DNA from: Microbulbifer marinus
Lineage (GTDB): Bacteria; Pseudomonadota; Gammaproteobacteria; Pseudomonadales; Cellvibrionaceae
Length of the DNA: 64,000 bases
Direction: 5' to 3'
Assembly: GCF_900107725.1 (NCBI RefSeq)
Contig: NZ_FNQO01000002.1
Span: 124,001 to 188,000 of the forward strand
The position numbers were made by a program, and so were the translations under genes. Below are positions 9,480 through 17,080 of the stretch, in pieces; the first letter of the stretch is position 1, and each line of letters opens with the position of its first letter. Under the pieces are notes generated by a model that searched no databases, was not told the DNA's origin, and worked only from the letters and a program-made list of their open reading frames with translations.

Positions 9480-10103
9480 TTAGTTCTTGGCCATGTTGAA
9501 GCTGATCTTGGTTTTTACACCAGGAACTTCGATCGGCTCGCCATCGACCACCCGCGGCTTGTACTTGTACTTCAACGCCGACTTGATAGCGGCACTGTTG
9601 AAGATAGTGGTGGGGTTGCCGTCCAGAGTGAAGGCTTCCACCACACGCGGATCGCGTACTGAACCGTTCTTGGTCACGGTGTACTCGACGATCACGTAGC
9701 CCTCGATACCACGCTGCAGTGCGCGACGCGGGTACTGCGGCTGTACTTTAACGATAGGCAGGTAATCACCTTCCTGGGCAAAGCCGCCGATACCACCCAC
9801 CTTCAGGTCTGCATTCGCGCGCGGCGCAGACATGTTGATGGAGTCATCGAGGTTCGGCTCGTCATACTCAGGCTCCGGCATTTCCGGCGGCGGAGTTTCC
9901 GGCTCGTCGGGCTTTTCCGGTTTGCTGGTATCGTACTGAGTTTCGATCTTCTGCTCAGGCATCACGACGTCGGCAACCTTGATCTGCTCCTCGTCTTCGG
10001 GAGCTTTCATGTTTGCCTCAATCAGCTGATGCATGGTGAAGATCAGGGCGAAGGTAGTGGCTACCGCCAGCACACCTGCCCCAAGTAGTCTTACCGGATT
10101 CAT
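9480..10103 (-). CDS. Energy transducer TonB (TonB2 type)
   Basis: This 207-residue TonB has a single N-terminal membrane helix (residues ~6-24) and an acidic/proline linker (PEKPDEPETPPPEMPEPEYD). The C-terminal domain has the pattern YPRRALQRGIEGYVIVEYTV and ends in a short beta strand. The short acidic linker rather than a long Lys-Pro one is typical of the TonB2 group. It follows exbD by 6 bases and precedes the TPR gene by 12, so it is part of the six-gene operon. It should pair with ExbB/ExbD/TtpC in the inner membrane and touch the TonB boxes of outer-membrane receptors, none of which is encoded in the window. Confidence 0.9.
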   Translation of the reverse strand: MNPVRLLGAGVLAVATTFALIFTMHQLIEANMKAPEDEEQIKVADVVMPEQKIETQYDTSKPEKPDEPETPPPEMPEPEYDEPNLDDSINMSAPRANADLKVGGIGGFAQEGDYLPIVKVQPQYPRRALQRGIEGYVIVEYTVTKNGSVRDPRVVEAFTLDGNPTTIFNSAAIKSALKYKYKPRVVDGEPIEVPGVKTKISFNMAKN

Positions 10104-10109
10104 AAGCTG

Positions 10110-10511
10110 TTAACTCTTTTCTGTCGCGACCGAAACTTTCTCGATACCGATTTTCTTAGCCGCTTCCGCGACCAGGGCAATCTTCTCGATACTCGCTTTT
10201 TTATCGGGCTGAATTACCAACCACCCTTTCGGGTTCTCAGCGTAGAGGCGCTCCAAGGTGAGTTTCACCTGGCGCTCATCCACTTTTTCTTTGGCAATCC
10301 AGATCTCGTTGTTGTCATTGATCGCTACCAGAATAGAGGCGGCTTTGAGTTCAGCGGTCGTCGCTTCCGGCTTGATCACATCGGCACCCGGCTCCTTGAT
10401 AAAGGTCGCGGTGACGATAAAGAAGATCAGCATGATAAACACCACGTCCAGCATGGGCGTGAGGTCGATCGCTCCTGCTTCTTCTTCGGCCGTATTTTGT
10501 CTTTTGCTCAT
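10110..10511 (-). CDS. exbD: Biopolymer transporter ExbD
   Basis: This 133-residue protein has one membrane helix (residues ~21-38). The key proton-path aspartate of ExbD/TolR is in DLTPMLDVVFIML (D22), and a periplasmic domain follows. It forms the proton-driven stator with ExbB and TonB. I start at ATG 10511 (MSKRQN), which has AGAG upstream and the usual ExbD length. The open frame reaches 16 codons further upstream (10559), but that stretch lies in the 120-base gap after exbB and looks non-coding. Confidence 0.92.
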   Translation of the reverse strand: MSKRQNTAEEEAGAIDLTPMLDVVFIMLIFFIVTATFIKEPGADVIKPEATTAELKAASILVAINDNNEIWIAKEKVDERQVKLTLERLYAENPKGWLVIQPDKKASIEKIALVAEAAKKIGIEKVSVATEKS

Positions 10512-10631
10512 AGCAACTCTCTTAGCGAACTTTTTCGGCGAGGGGCCCTCGAGGAGCACCCCCGGCGAAAATATCTGGCTTGGCTAAACCTTCACAGCAA
10601 ATAAGCTCGCCTATTCGCCTTATATGGTGCC

Positions 10632-11159
10632 TTAGTGATCCATCGTCAGATGGTCTTCCAGCAGCTGGGTTTCGCGCTCTGCCTTACGGGTAAGATAGGT
10701 GTTGGCGAATACACCAGAGAGGGCCGCAACCATACCTGCCATGGTAGGAATGGTTGCCATGGATACACCACTGGCCATCTGCTTGGCGTCACCACCACCG
10801 GTGATCGCGAGAACTTCGAACACGTTGATCATGCCCCAGACCGTACCCAGCAGCCCGAACAGGGGCGCCAGGGCAACACAGGCCTGGATCATGTCCATAT
10901 TGTCCTGAATCTTCTCGGATACCCGGGAGATCAGTGCATAGCGGATTTGGTGCGCACTCCAGGATTTGCGCTCGGGGCGCTCTTCCCATTGGTCTACGGC
11001 ACCTTGAACGTCGCTCTTCAACCCTTTATTGAAGTAGAAGACACGTTCAAATATCAGCGTCCACATAAAGAAGGTCAGGCCGGCGATCAGGAACAGTACT
11101 GGCCCGCCCGACGCCATAAAGGCGTTGACGGCGGCCCATGCGTCATTTAATGCGTGCAT
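10632..11159 (-). CDS. exbB: MotA/TolQ/ExbB proton-channel protein (ExbB2 type)
   Basis: This 175-residue inner-membrane protein has three hydrophobic helices. The conserved TolQ/ExbB region is around APLFGLLGTVWGMINVF and the last helix around TIPTMAGMVAALSGVFANT. It is shorter than classical ExbB, as is usual for the ExbB2 partner in TtpC systems. The ribosome site AGGAGGCGG precedes the ATG. It lies 14 bases after the TtpC-like gene and 120 bases before exbD. Confidence 0.92.
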   Translation of the reverse strand: MHALNDAWAAVNAFMASGGPVLFLIAGLTFFMWTLIFERVFYFNKGLKSDVQGAVDQWEERPERKSWSAHQIRYALISRVSEKIQDNMDMIQACVALAPLFGLLGTVWGMINVFEVLAITGGGDAKQMASGVSMATIPTMAGMVAALSGVFANTYLTRKAERETQLLEDHLTMDH

Positions 11160-11173
11160 GTTGCCGCCTCCTC

Positions 11174-12544
11174 TTATTTACGCTCGGCGTTTTCCGCCAC
11201 GATACCAGCACTCTGCTCTTCGAGGATGTGCAGGATACGCTTGGCGCGGCCGTTCACGATGGTGTGCATCAGTACAGTCGGGATAGCGACACACAGACCC
11301 AGAACGGTGGTTACCAGTGCGGAGGAAATACCGCCAGCCATGGCTTTCGGATCGCCGGCACCGAAGATGGTGATCGCCTGGAAGGTGATGATCATACCGG
11401 TTACGGTACCCAGCAGACCCAGCAGCGGGGCCACCATGGCGATGATCTTCAACAGGTTCAGACCGGACTCGATGGCCGGGCGCTCTTTCAGCACCGCCTC
11501 TTCCATCTTCAGCTCCAGAGTCTCGCCGTCGACACCCTTGTTCTCTTCGGCTACAGCCAGAACACGACCCAGCGGGTTGTTGGTGTTCGGGGTAGAGGAA
11601 CGCAGCTGGGCGCTAACCTTGGCACTAACACCGGACAGCACGATCAGGCGCCAGACAGCCAGCAGCATGGCGATCGCACCAACACCGGTGATGATGTAAC
11701 CCACGATGCTACCCTGGTGCCAACGCTCAACGAGGCTCGGGCTGTTGATCATGGCCTTCAGGTAGGAACCGCCGGTCGGGCCAGTCGGGTCAACACCGAA
11801 AGCGGTGAAGCCGGAAGTGGCAGCCTGCAGGTCTTCAGCCATGCTCAGGTACTTGCCGTCGGGCTGACGGATCAGCTCGGCCATTTTGTGGGCGTCGTTC
11901 ATTTCCAGGTACTTGCCGTTGGAAACCAGGTTGAAGTTACCTACGCGGACAACTTCCTGTTCAACCTGCTCGCCGTCGGGCTTGATTACAGTACCGCTGA
12001 ACTTGACTACCTTGCCGGACTCAACAGTCTCGCGCTGCAGTTCGTACCACAGACGCTCGATTTCCTCGATGGTCGGCAGTTTGGTAGCGGAGTTCATTTT
12101 GTCGATCAGCGTGTCAACGAACTCGGTACGGCCGGGGTACTGCGCGGATACCAGGGAGCTATCCAGGTTGGCACGCAGGTCGCCGGCGGTAGAGGTCAGG
12201 TGACCAAACAGTTCTTTCAGGGAGCCCAGACGCTCGTCCAGCTGCTGACGCTTCTGCTGAACCAGCACTTCCTGTTCCTGGTACTTCTGTTCCAGGCGCT
12301 CAGAGCGGGCTTCTTCAGAGGCGCGGGTGTTCTGCGCCTGGGTCAGCAGTGCCTGCTGGTTGGCCTTCTGGCGGCGGAACTCAGCTTCGCGCTGCTTGTG
12401 CTCTTTGGATTCAGCGATCTTGGACTGCTGCACCATCTTCAGCAGCTGGTCCAGAGAGGTGGCTTTATCCTGGGCAACGGCGGTGAAACTGATCAGGCCA
12501 GCCGCTGCTGCTACTAATACGCGTTTGGCGATAGAGGTTTTCAT
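11174..12544 (-). CDS. TtpC-like MotA/TolQ/ExbB protein with coiled-coil N-terminal extension
   Basis: This 456-residue protein has a Sec signal (residues 1-24, cleavage after TAVAQ) and a long charged coiled coil (about 30-130, Glu/Gln/Arg rich). A periplasmic segment follows, then a C-terminal TolQ/ExbB channel domain (about 280-440) with APLLGLLGTVTGMI and the final helix ALVTTVLGLCVAIP. This architecture is that of TtpC, the third channel-like component required by TonB2 systems in Vibrio; the name is by architecture and operon position. The first four bases overlap the DUF3450 stop, so translation is coupled. The large periplasmic coiled coil probably contacts TonB or the TPR protein. 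Confidence 0.88.
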   Translation of the reverse strand: MKTSIAKRVLVAAAAGLISFTAVAQDKATSLDQLLKMVQQSKIAESKEHKQREAEFRRQKANQQALLTQAQNTRASEEARSERLEQKYQEQEVLVQQKRQQLDERLGSLKELFGHLTSTAGDLRANLDSSLVSAQYPGRTEFVDTLIDKMNSATKLPTIEEIERLWYELQRETVESGKVVKFSGTVIKPDGEQVEQEVVRVGNFNLVSNGKYLEMNDAHKMAELIRQPDGKYLSMAEDLQAATSGFTAFGVDPTGPTGGSYLKAMINSPSLVERWHQGSIVGYIITGVGAIAMLLAVWRLIVLSGVSAKVSAQLRSSTPNTNNPLGRVLAVAEENKGVDGETLELKMEEAVLKERPAIESGLNLLKIIAMVAPLLGLLGTVTGMIITFQAITIFGAGDPKAMAGGISSALVTTVLGLCVAIPTVLMHTIVNGRAKRILHILEEQSAGIVAENAERK

Positions 12545-13323
12545 TGCGCTGCCTCCGGAGCCGGAATCGGCATGGTCATGATGTCGATAGTGGCCTGCTT
12601 CTTAGCGATCTTCAGGCCGTTCATGAGGGCGCGGCGGTATTCGCCGGAATCGATTTCAACCCAAGCGTTCTGCTCTTTGTCATAGGCCAGGGAGGTCTTG
12701 GAATCGGTGGTTTGCGCCAGCAGGGCAACACGACCAACCTGCAGCACGTTTACTTCGCGCTCCTGACCGTTCACGTTCAGGGTGTCGCTATAGCTGTCGA
12801 TCTTACGGGCGTATTCCGCTTCGAAGTTGTACAGCTCCAGAACCTGACGGAATTTCTCCGCTACGGTGATATCGGAGCGGTCCATATTGTTCTTAACGTT
12901 CTCGAGGTTGGCCATACGCTCTTCGATTTTGAAGGGCGCGTCCAGCTGAACGAACTGCTCCAGGCCTTCCAGCATGCGCAGGATCAGCGGCTGGATCTGA
13001 CGCTCGATCACGGTGACGTTTTCGATGGACTCGTCCAGCTCTTTCATTACGGCGAGCTGGTTAGCCAGCTGCTTTTCCAGCTGACGGTTGTAAACACGCA
13101 GACCATCGATCTCCTTGTTTACGACCTTGAAATCCTGCAGCAGGCTGCTGGTTTCTTCGGCAATCTTGTCGATACGCTTTTGCGAGGCCTGGGCCGCAGT
13201 GGTTTTCTGCTGGCCGACGGCGAGTACGTTATCGAGAGTATCCGCAGTGGCTACGCTGCCGTAGAGCGCGCCGGCAGACAGCGCAGTGGTCAGCGCCACA
13301 GCCATGAATCGCTTGGTTTTCAT
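12541..13323 (-). CDS. DUF3450 family periplasmic protein
   Basis: This 260-residue exported protein begins with a clean signal peptide (MKTKRFMAVALTTALSAGAL, cleavage near TADT). A coiled-coil body rich in Gln/Glu follows (about residues 35-120), and then a compact domain. It matches my memory of the DUF3450 family, which is found at the head of TonB2/TtpC operons. I start at ATG 13323, preceded by a G-run (TGGGGGGTCT); the frame stays open further upstream to 13536, but that region holds the putative promoter and has no signal peptide. It is the first gene of the operon. Its role is unknown; periplasmic scaffold for the TtpC/TonB complex is inference. Confidence 0.85.
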   Translation of the reverse strand: MKTKRFMAVALTTALSAGALYGSVATADTLDNVLAVGQQKTTAAQASQKRIDKIAEETSSLLQDFKVVNKEIDGLRVYNRQLEKQLANQLAVMKELDESIENVTVIERQIQPLILRMLEGLEQFVQLDAPFKIEERMANLENVKNNMDRSDITVAEKFRQVLELYNFEAEYARKIDSYSDTLNVNGQEREVNVLQVGRVALLAQTTDSKTSLAYDKEQNAWVEIDSGEYRRALMNGLKIAKKQATIDIMTMPIPAPEAAQ

Positions 13324-13436
13324 TAGACCCCCCAGTGGGTTCAATATTTCACAACATGGTCGCGATGAGTTAGCTGCCACAACGCGGTGTCCTTTTGTTT
13401 TAAAAACAGTGGTTTGAAGACAGCTAAGAGCCGCAC

Positions 13437-13464
13437 ATTGTAAACAGCCGATTTGATTATTCAA
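13437..13464 (-). promoter_or_regulatory. Candidate sigma-70 promoter of the TonB2/TtpC operon
   Basis: On the minus strand TTGAAT, 16 bases, then TACAAT stands about 110 bases before the DUF3450 start (4/6 and 5/6 matches to the consensus). No clear Fur-box palindrome was seen next to it. Confidence 0.45.
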
Positions 13465-13585
13465 ATGCCGATTGACAGTATCGGCCCGCATGAGTAGCAA
13501 GGTAACAACCGGGTAACAAAACCGAGTCGCATGCACACAATTGCGGCGACATTCCCTGTGTAAGCAGCGTTGGAATTTAACAGAG

Positions 13586-13602
13586 TGATCAACTATTGAT
13601 CA
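13586..13602. repeat. Perfect inverted repeat TGATCAA-CTA-TTGATCA
   Basis: This is a 17-base perfect palindrome with a three-base centre. It lies 8 bases beyond the folA stop in the intergenic region upstream of the TonB2 operon. It could be a weak folA terminator (AT-rich stem, no T-run) or a binding site. Confidence 0.5.
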
Positions 13603-13610
13603 AATTGTTT

Positions 13611-14123
13611 TTATTTCAACCTGTCGTACTGAACTAAGCAGTAGCTATATTCATCCCTGTCCGACGCCGGGTAACACTCGCGACTGCTCTCGCGCCACTG
13701 GTCATCCAGCTCCGGAAAAAACGCATCCCCGTCCACCTCGGCATCCACCTCGGTCACATAGAGACGCTCGGCCAGCGGCAGTGCCTGCCGGTAGATCTGC
13801 GCACCGCCAATCACCATGACCTCGGTCGCGGCCACCTCGGCAGCGTACTGTTGCGCCTTCTGTAACGCTGCCTCCAGCGTCGGCGCAGACTCTACGCCAT
13901 TGGCGCACCAGTCGGGGTTGCGGCTGATCACAATATTGCTGCGTCCCGGCAACGGGCGACCGATTGACTCGAAAGTCTTGCGCCCCATGACCACCGGCTT
14001 GCCGAGGGTGGTGCGCTTGAAAAACTGCAGGTCGCCAGACAGCCGCCAGGGCAGCTCGTTATCGCGCCCGATGGCGCCATTGCGCGCAACGGCCGCGATC
14101 AGAGCAATGGGTATTTCGCTCAT
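13611..14123 (-). CDS. folA: Dihydrofolate reductase
   Basis: This 170-residue DHFR reduces dihydrofolate with NADPH. The substrate/cofactor signature is complete: IAAVARNGAIGRDNELPWRL (active-site acidic residue follows in GDLQFFKRTT), VMGRKTFESIGRPLPGR and the cofactor loop VIGGAQIYRQAL. The ATG at 14123 lies 10 bases after thyA, so the pair is co-transcribed. ThyA makes the dihydrofolate that FolA recycles. Confidence 0.96.
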   Translation of the reverse strand: MSEIPIALIAAVARNGAIGRDNELPWRLSGDLQFFKRTTLGKPVVMGRKTFESIGRPLPGRSNIVISRNPDWCANGVESAPTLEAALQKAQQYAAEVAATEVMVIGGAQIYRQALPLAERLYVTEVDAEVDGDAFFPELDDQWRESSRECYPASDRDEYSYCLVQYDRLK

Positions 14124-14133
14124 CGCCGACTCC

Positions 14134-14967
14134 CTAGACCGCTACCGGCGCGGGAATATGCGGATGCGCCTCATAGCCACGCAGCTCGAAATCCTCAAAG
14201 CGGAATGCGAACAGGTCGGTCACATCGGGGTTGAGGTGCATCTGCGGCAGCGGCAGCGGCTGGCGGCTCAACTGCTCGTCCACCTGTTCCAGGTGATTCG
14301 AGTAGAGGTGGGCATCGCCGAAGGTGTGAATGAACTCGCCCGGCTGAAGGCCGCAGACCTGCGCCAGCATCAAGGTCAGCAGGCTGTAGGAGGCGATATT
14401 GAACGGCACACCGAGGAAGATATCCGCGCTGCGCTGGTACAGCTGGCAGGAAAGCCTGCCGTCCGCCACATAAAACTGGAACAGCGCGTGGCAGGGTGCC
14501 AGGGCCATGCGCCCCGCGCGGGCGTTGTCGGCGGGGGATACGCCCTCATCCGGCAGGTCGGCCGGGTTCCAGGCACTCACGAGCAGTCGGCGGGAGTCCG
14601 GGCGATTCCTGAGCTGATCCAGCAACTGCTCAATCTGGTCGATCCGACGTCCGTCCGGCGCCGGCCAGGAGCGCCACTGATGACCATAGACAGGACCGAG
14701 GTCACCTTCTTCGGTGGCCCACTCGTCCCAGATACGCACACCGTTCTCGCGCAAATAGGCGATATTGGTATCGCCGCGCAGAAACCACAGCAGTTCGTGA
14801 ATGATCGAGCGCAGGTGGCACTTCTTGGTCGTGATCAGCGGGAAACCCTCGGCCAGATCGAAGCGCATCTGGTAGCCGAACACACTCAATGTGCCGGTGC
14901 CGGTACGATCGCTCTTTTGAGTGCCGTGGTCGCGCACATGGCGCATCAGGTCGAGATACTGCTTCAT
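14134..14967 (-). CDS. thyA: Thymidylate synthase
   Basis: This 277-residue ThyA converts dUMP and methylene-THF to dTMP and dihydrofolate. It has the invariant catalytic cysteine in [12 protein letters not shown], the [10 protein letters not shown] segment, and the C-terminal pattern ending in a valine. A run after residue 90 ([17 protein letters not shown]) is also typical. The gene is 3 bases downstream of lgt and 10 upstream of folA in one minus-strand operon, the common gammaproteobacterial lgt-thyA-folA order. Confidence 0.97.
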   Translation of the reverse strand: MKQYLDLMRHVRDHGTQKSDRTGTGTLSVFGYQMRFDLAEGFPLITTKKCHLRSIIHELLWFLRGDTNIAYLRENGVRIWDEWATEEGDLGPVYGHQWRSWPAPDGRRIDQIEQLLDQLRNRPDSRRLLVSAWNPADLPDEGVSPADNARAGRMALAPCHALFQFYVADGRLSCQLYQRSADIFLGVPFNIASYSLLTLMLAQVCGLQPGEFIHTFGDAHLYSNHLEQVDEQLSRQPLPLPQMHLNPDVTDLFAFRFEDFELRGYEAHPHIPAPVAV

Positions 14968-14970
14968 CTA

Positions 14971-15828
14971 TTACTGTGCTCCGCCTTTTACCTGGGGTCG
15001 CCCCTGTTTATTACTTCCACCCTTGCCGGCGCGACCTTCGGGCAACGGCTGGGTGCGGTAGCTCCACACCAACAGCGCAATACCGGCGACGATCATCGGC
15101 AGGCTCAGCAACTGGCCCCGGGTCATCCAGCCAAACAGGTCGAATCCGATATGCCCGTCCGGCTCGCGTACAAACTCCGCCAGGAAGCGGAAGACGCCGT
15201 AGAGGGTGACAAACAGGCCGCCGACGGCCAGGCGCGGACGCGGCTTGCTCGAGAACCACCACAGCACGGCAAACAGCACCAGCCCCTCGAGAAAGGCCTG
15301 GTAAAGCTGTGACGGGTGGCGCACCAGCAGATCCGGATCGCGCGGGAATACCATACCCCAGGGCACATCGGTCGGGCGCCCCCAGAGTTCCTGGCCAATG
15401 AAATTGCCGATGCGGCCGAGCCCCAGACCGATGGGTACCAGTGGCGCGACGAAGTCGATCAACGCCGGGAAGGTTGTGCCGATCTTGCGCGCATAGAGCG
15501 TGGTGGCCAGCATCACGCCGACCAGGCCACCGTGGAAGCTCATACCGCCTTCCCACACCCGCAGCATCGACAGTGGATTGTCCAGCAGCTGCGGCAGGTT
15601 ATAAAAGAACATGTAACCGAGCCGCCCGCCGACCACGACGCCGATGGCACAGTAGAGAATCAGGTCTTCCACTTCGGACTTGATGACCGGTGACCAGGAT
15701 TTGGTACTGCGCCGCAGCGCCAACCACCAGGCGACGACAAAGCCGGCCAGGTACATGAGTCCGTACCAGTGCACTTTCAACGGGCCAATAGCGATGGCTA
15801 CCGGGTCGATTTCGGGATAAGTCAGCAT
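14971..15828 (-). CDS. lgt: Prolipoprotein diacylglyceryl transferase
   Basis: This 285-residue inner-membrane enzyme has about seven helices. It transfers diacylglycerol from phosphatidylglycerol to the lipobox cysteine of prolipoproteins. The Lgt signature GRIGNFIGQELWGRPTDVPW and the N-terminal HWYGLMYLAGF are intact. The C-terminal ~20 residues (PEGRAGKGGSNKQGRPQ) form a basic, probably disordered cytoplasmic tail. It heads the lgt-thyA-folA operon. Several predicted lipoproteins in this window (imelysin, SLT, M16 peptidase) would be its clients. Confidence 0.96.
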   Translation of the reverse strand: MLTYPEIDPVAIAIGPLKVHWYGLMYLAGFVVAWWLALRRSTKSWSPVIKSEVEDLILYCAIGVVVGGRLGYMFFYNLPQLLDNPLSMLRVWEGGMSFHGGLVGVMLATTLYARKIGTTFPALIDFVAPLVPIGLGLGRIGNFIGQELWGRPTDVPWGMVFPRDPDLLVRHPSQLYQAFLEGLVLFAVLWWFSSKPRPRLAVGGLFVTLYGVFRFLAEFVREPDGHIGFDLFGWMTRGQLLSLPMIVAGIALLVWSYRTQPLPEGRAGKGGSNKQGRPQVKGGAQ

Positions 15829-15922
15829 GGGCGAATCGAGATTATTGGCGAAGCGCGTATTATGGTCGCAAAGCGCCCCACAGCGAAAGGGGCGCCTCCG
15901 ACCGGACCACCGCGAAAAACCT

Positions 15923-16738
15923 ATGTGCCTGCTGCTATTTGCCTATCGCTGCCACCCCGAATACCCGCTGTTGCTGCTGGCCAATCGGGACGAGTTCTAT
16001 GACAGGCCCAGCACCCCCGCCGGCCCCTGGGCGGAAGGCAAGTTCATCGCCGGCCGCGACCTCGAGGCCGGCGGCACCTGGGCCGGCATGGCCCGCGGCC
16101 GCGCGGCGGCGGTCACCAATATCCGCGAGCCGGGCCGGCCAACACCGGCCGAGCCGCTATCCCGCGGCGACATACCGCGTAATTTCCTTCTCAGCTCGAT
16201 GGCGCCGCGACACTATGCCGATAGCTTGCAGGTATCCCGCTACCGCGGCTTCAACGCGCTGTTGTTTCAGCTGGGCGCCGACTCCGAGCTGGTCTGTGCC
16301 GGCAACCGGCACACGCCGTTCGCGTTTACCACCGGCGTGCACGGTATCTCCAACGGCGCGCCAGATGCGCCATGGCCGAAAGTGGAAAAGGGCAAGGCGG
16401 GACTGGCGCGCCTGATCGAAGGCATTGACGGTGCGGTCAGCGAAGACAACTTCGTATCGCCGGCGCTGGAATTGCTGCAGGACAGGGCCACAGCGCCGCC
16501 GGCACAGCTGCCGGATACCGGCGTCGGCCACGCGATGGAGATGGCGCTGTCGCCCCTGTTCGTGCAGATAGAGGTCGGAGACTCGCCTGAATCACCGCGC
16601 GGTGGAGGATCCGGCGGCTACGGCACCCGCGCCAGCACCCTGATCGCGATCGACCGGCGCGGCGCCAGCCAGCTGTGGGAGAGAACCTATATCGCCGGCA
16701 CAGCGGCAGAACCCCTCCGTCATTTTTCCCTCGACTAG
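15923..16738 (+). CDS. NRDE/TANGO2 family protein
   Basis: This 271-residue protein starts MCLLLFAY and carries the eponymous motif LLANRDEFYDRP at residues ~19-30, then GGTWAGM and GAVTN-like segments. The family has an N-terminal-nucleophile-like fold in which Cys2, exposed after Met removal, would be the nucleophile. TANGO2 homologues are linked to heme/lipid handling, but the bacterial role is not settled. I take ATG 15923 because the Cys2 motif demands it; an upstream GTG frame (from 15827) would bury the cysteine. The gene is divergent from lgt, with 94 bases between. Confidence 0.88.
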   Translation: MCLLLFAYRCHPEYPLLLLANRDEFYDRPSTPAGPWAEGKFIAGRDLEAGGTWAGMARGRAAAVTNIREPGRPTPAEPLSRGDIPRNFLLSSMAPRHYADSLQVSRYRGFNALLFQLGADSELVCAGNRHTPFAFTTGVHGISNGAPDAPWPKVEKGKAGLARLIEGIDGAVSEDNFVSPALELLQDRATAPPAQLPDTGVGHAMEMALSPLFVQIEVGDSPESPRGGGSGGYGTRASTLIAIDRRGASQLWERTYIAGTAAEPLRHFSLD

Positions 16739-17080
16739 CCGTCACCTATTGGCGTCGGCACCGGCGACAAGAACCGGAACCAGCCGGTCGCAAATCCTGC
16801 CCTCAACGTAATGTGAGAGGAAAGAAACGCCAAGCAAATTCCGCATTTGTTGCCATACTTATTTTCACAGGCTGAAATTGGTTGATATACGCGCAAGCGG
16901 GGTATCGACAGCAGTCTATATAAAAGGAAGGTCGCGCGGGACGCATGACAAAGGCGGGCCGTCGGTAATTACCGACGCACAACAGGACCGGCTCGCCGCA
17001 GGTTGGGAAGGTATGAACGATCTGGCGCCCGGCATTTTCACCGAGACTATACCGGGCCCCTGCAGTATCGCTGAGGTACC
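16739..17080. other. Intergenic leader before the L,D-transpeptidase cluster
   Basis: No convincing coding frame is seen in these 342 bases. It holds an A/T-rich TATATAAAAGG stretch around 16917-16927 that might be a -10 region. It also holds a perfect 18-base palindrome (separate entry) and ends with TGAGGTACC as the ribosome site of the first transpeptidase. Confidence 0.6.
16960..16977. promoter_or_regulatory. Perfect 18-bp palindrome, candidate operator
   Basis: CGTCGGTAATTACCGACG reads the same on both strands without a spacer. It lies about 33 bases downstream of a TATATA-like element and 104 bases before the transpeptidase start, a position that suits a dimeric repressor or activator. 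No regulator gene is adjacent. Confidence 0.45.

Noticed and set aside
11138..12517. Long plus-strand frame opposite the TtpC-like gene
   Set aside because: Gly/Gln/His-rich translation typical of an antisense shadow of a coiled-coil gene.
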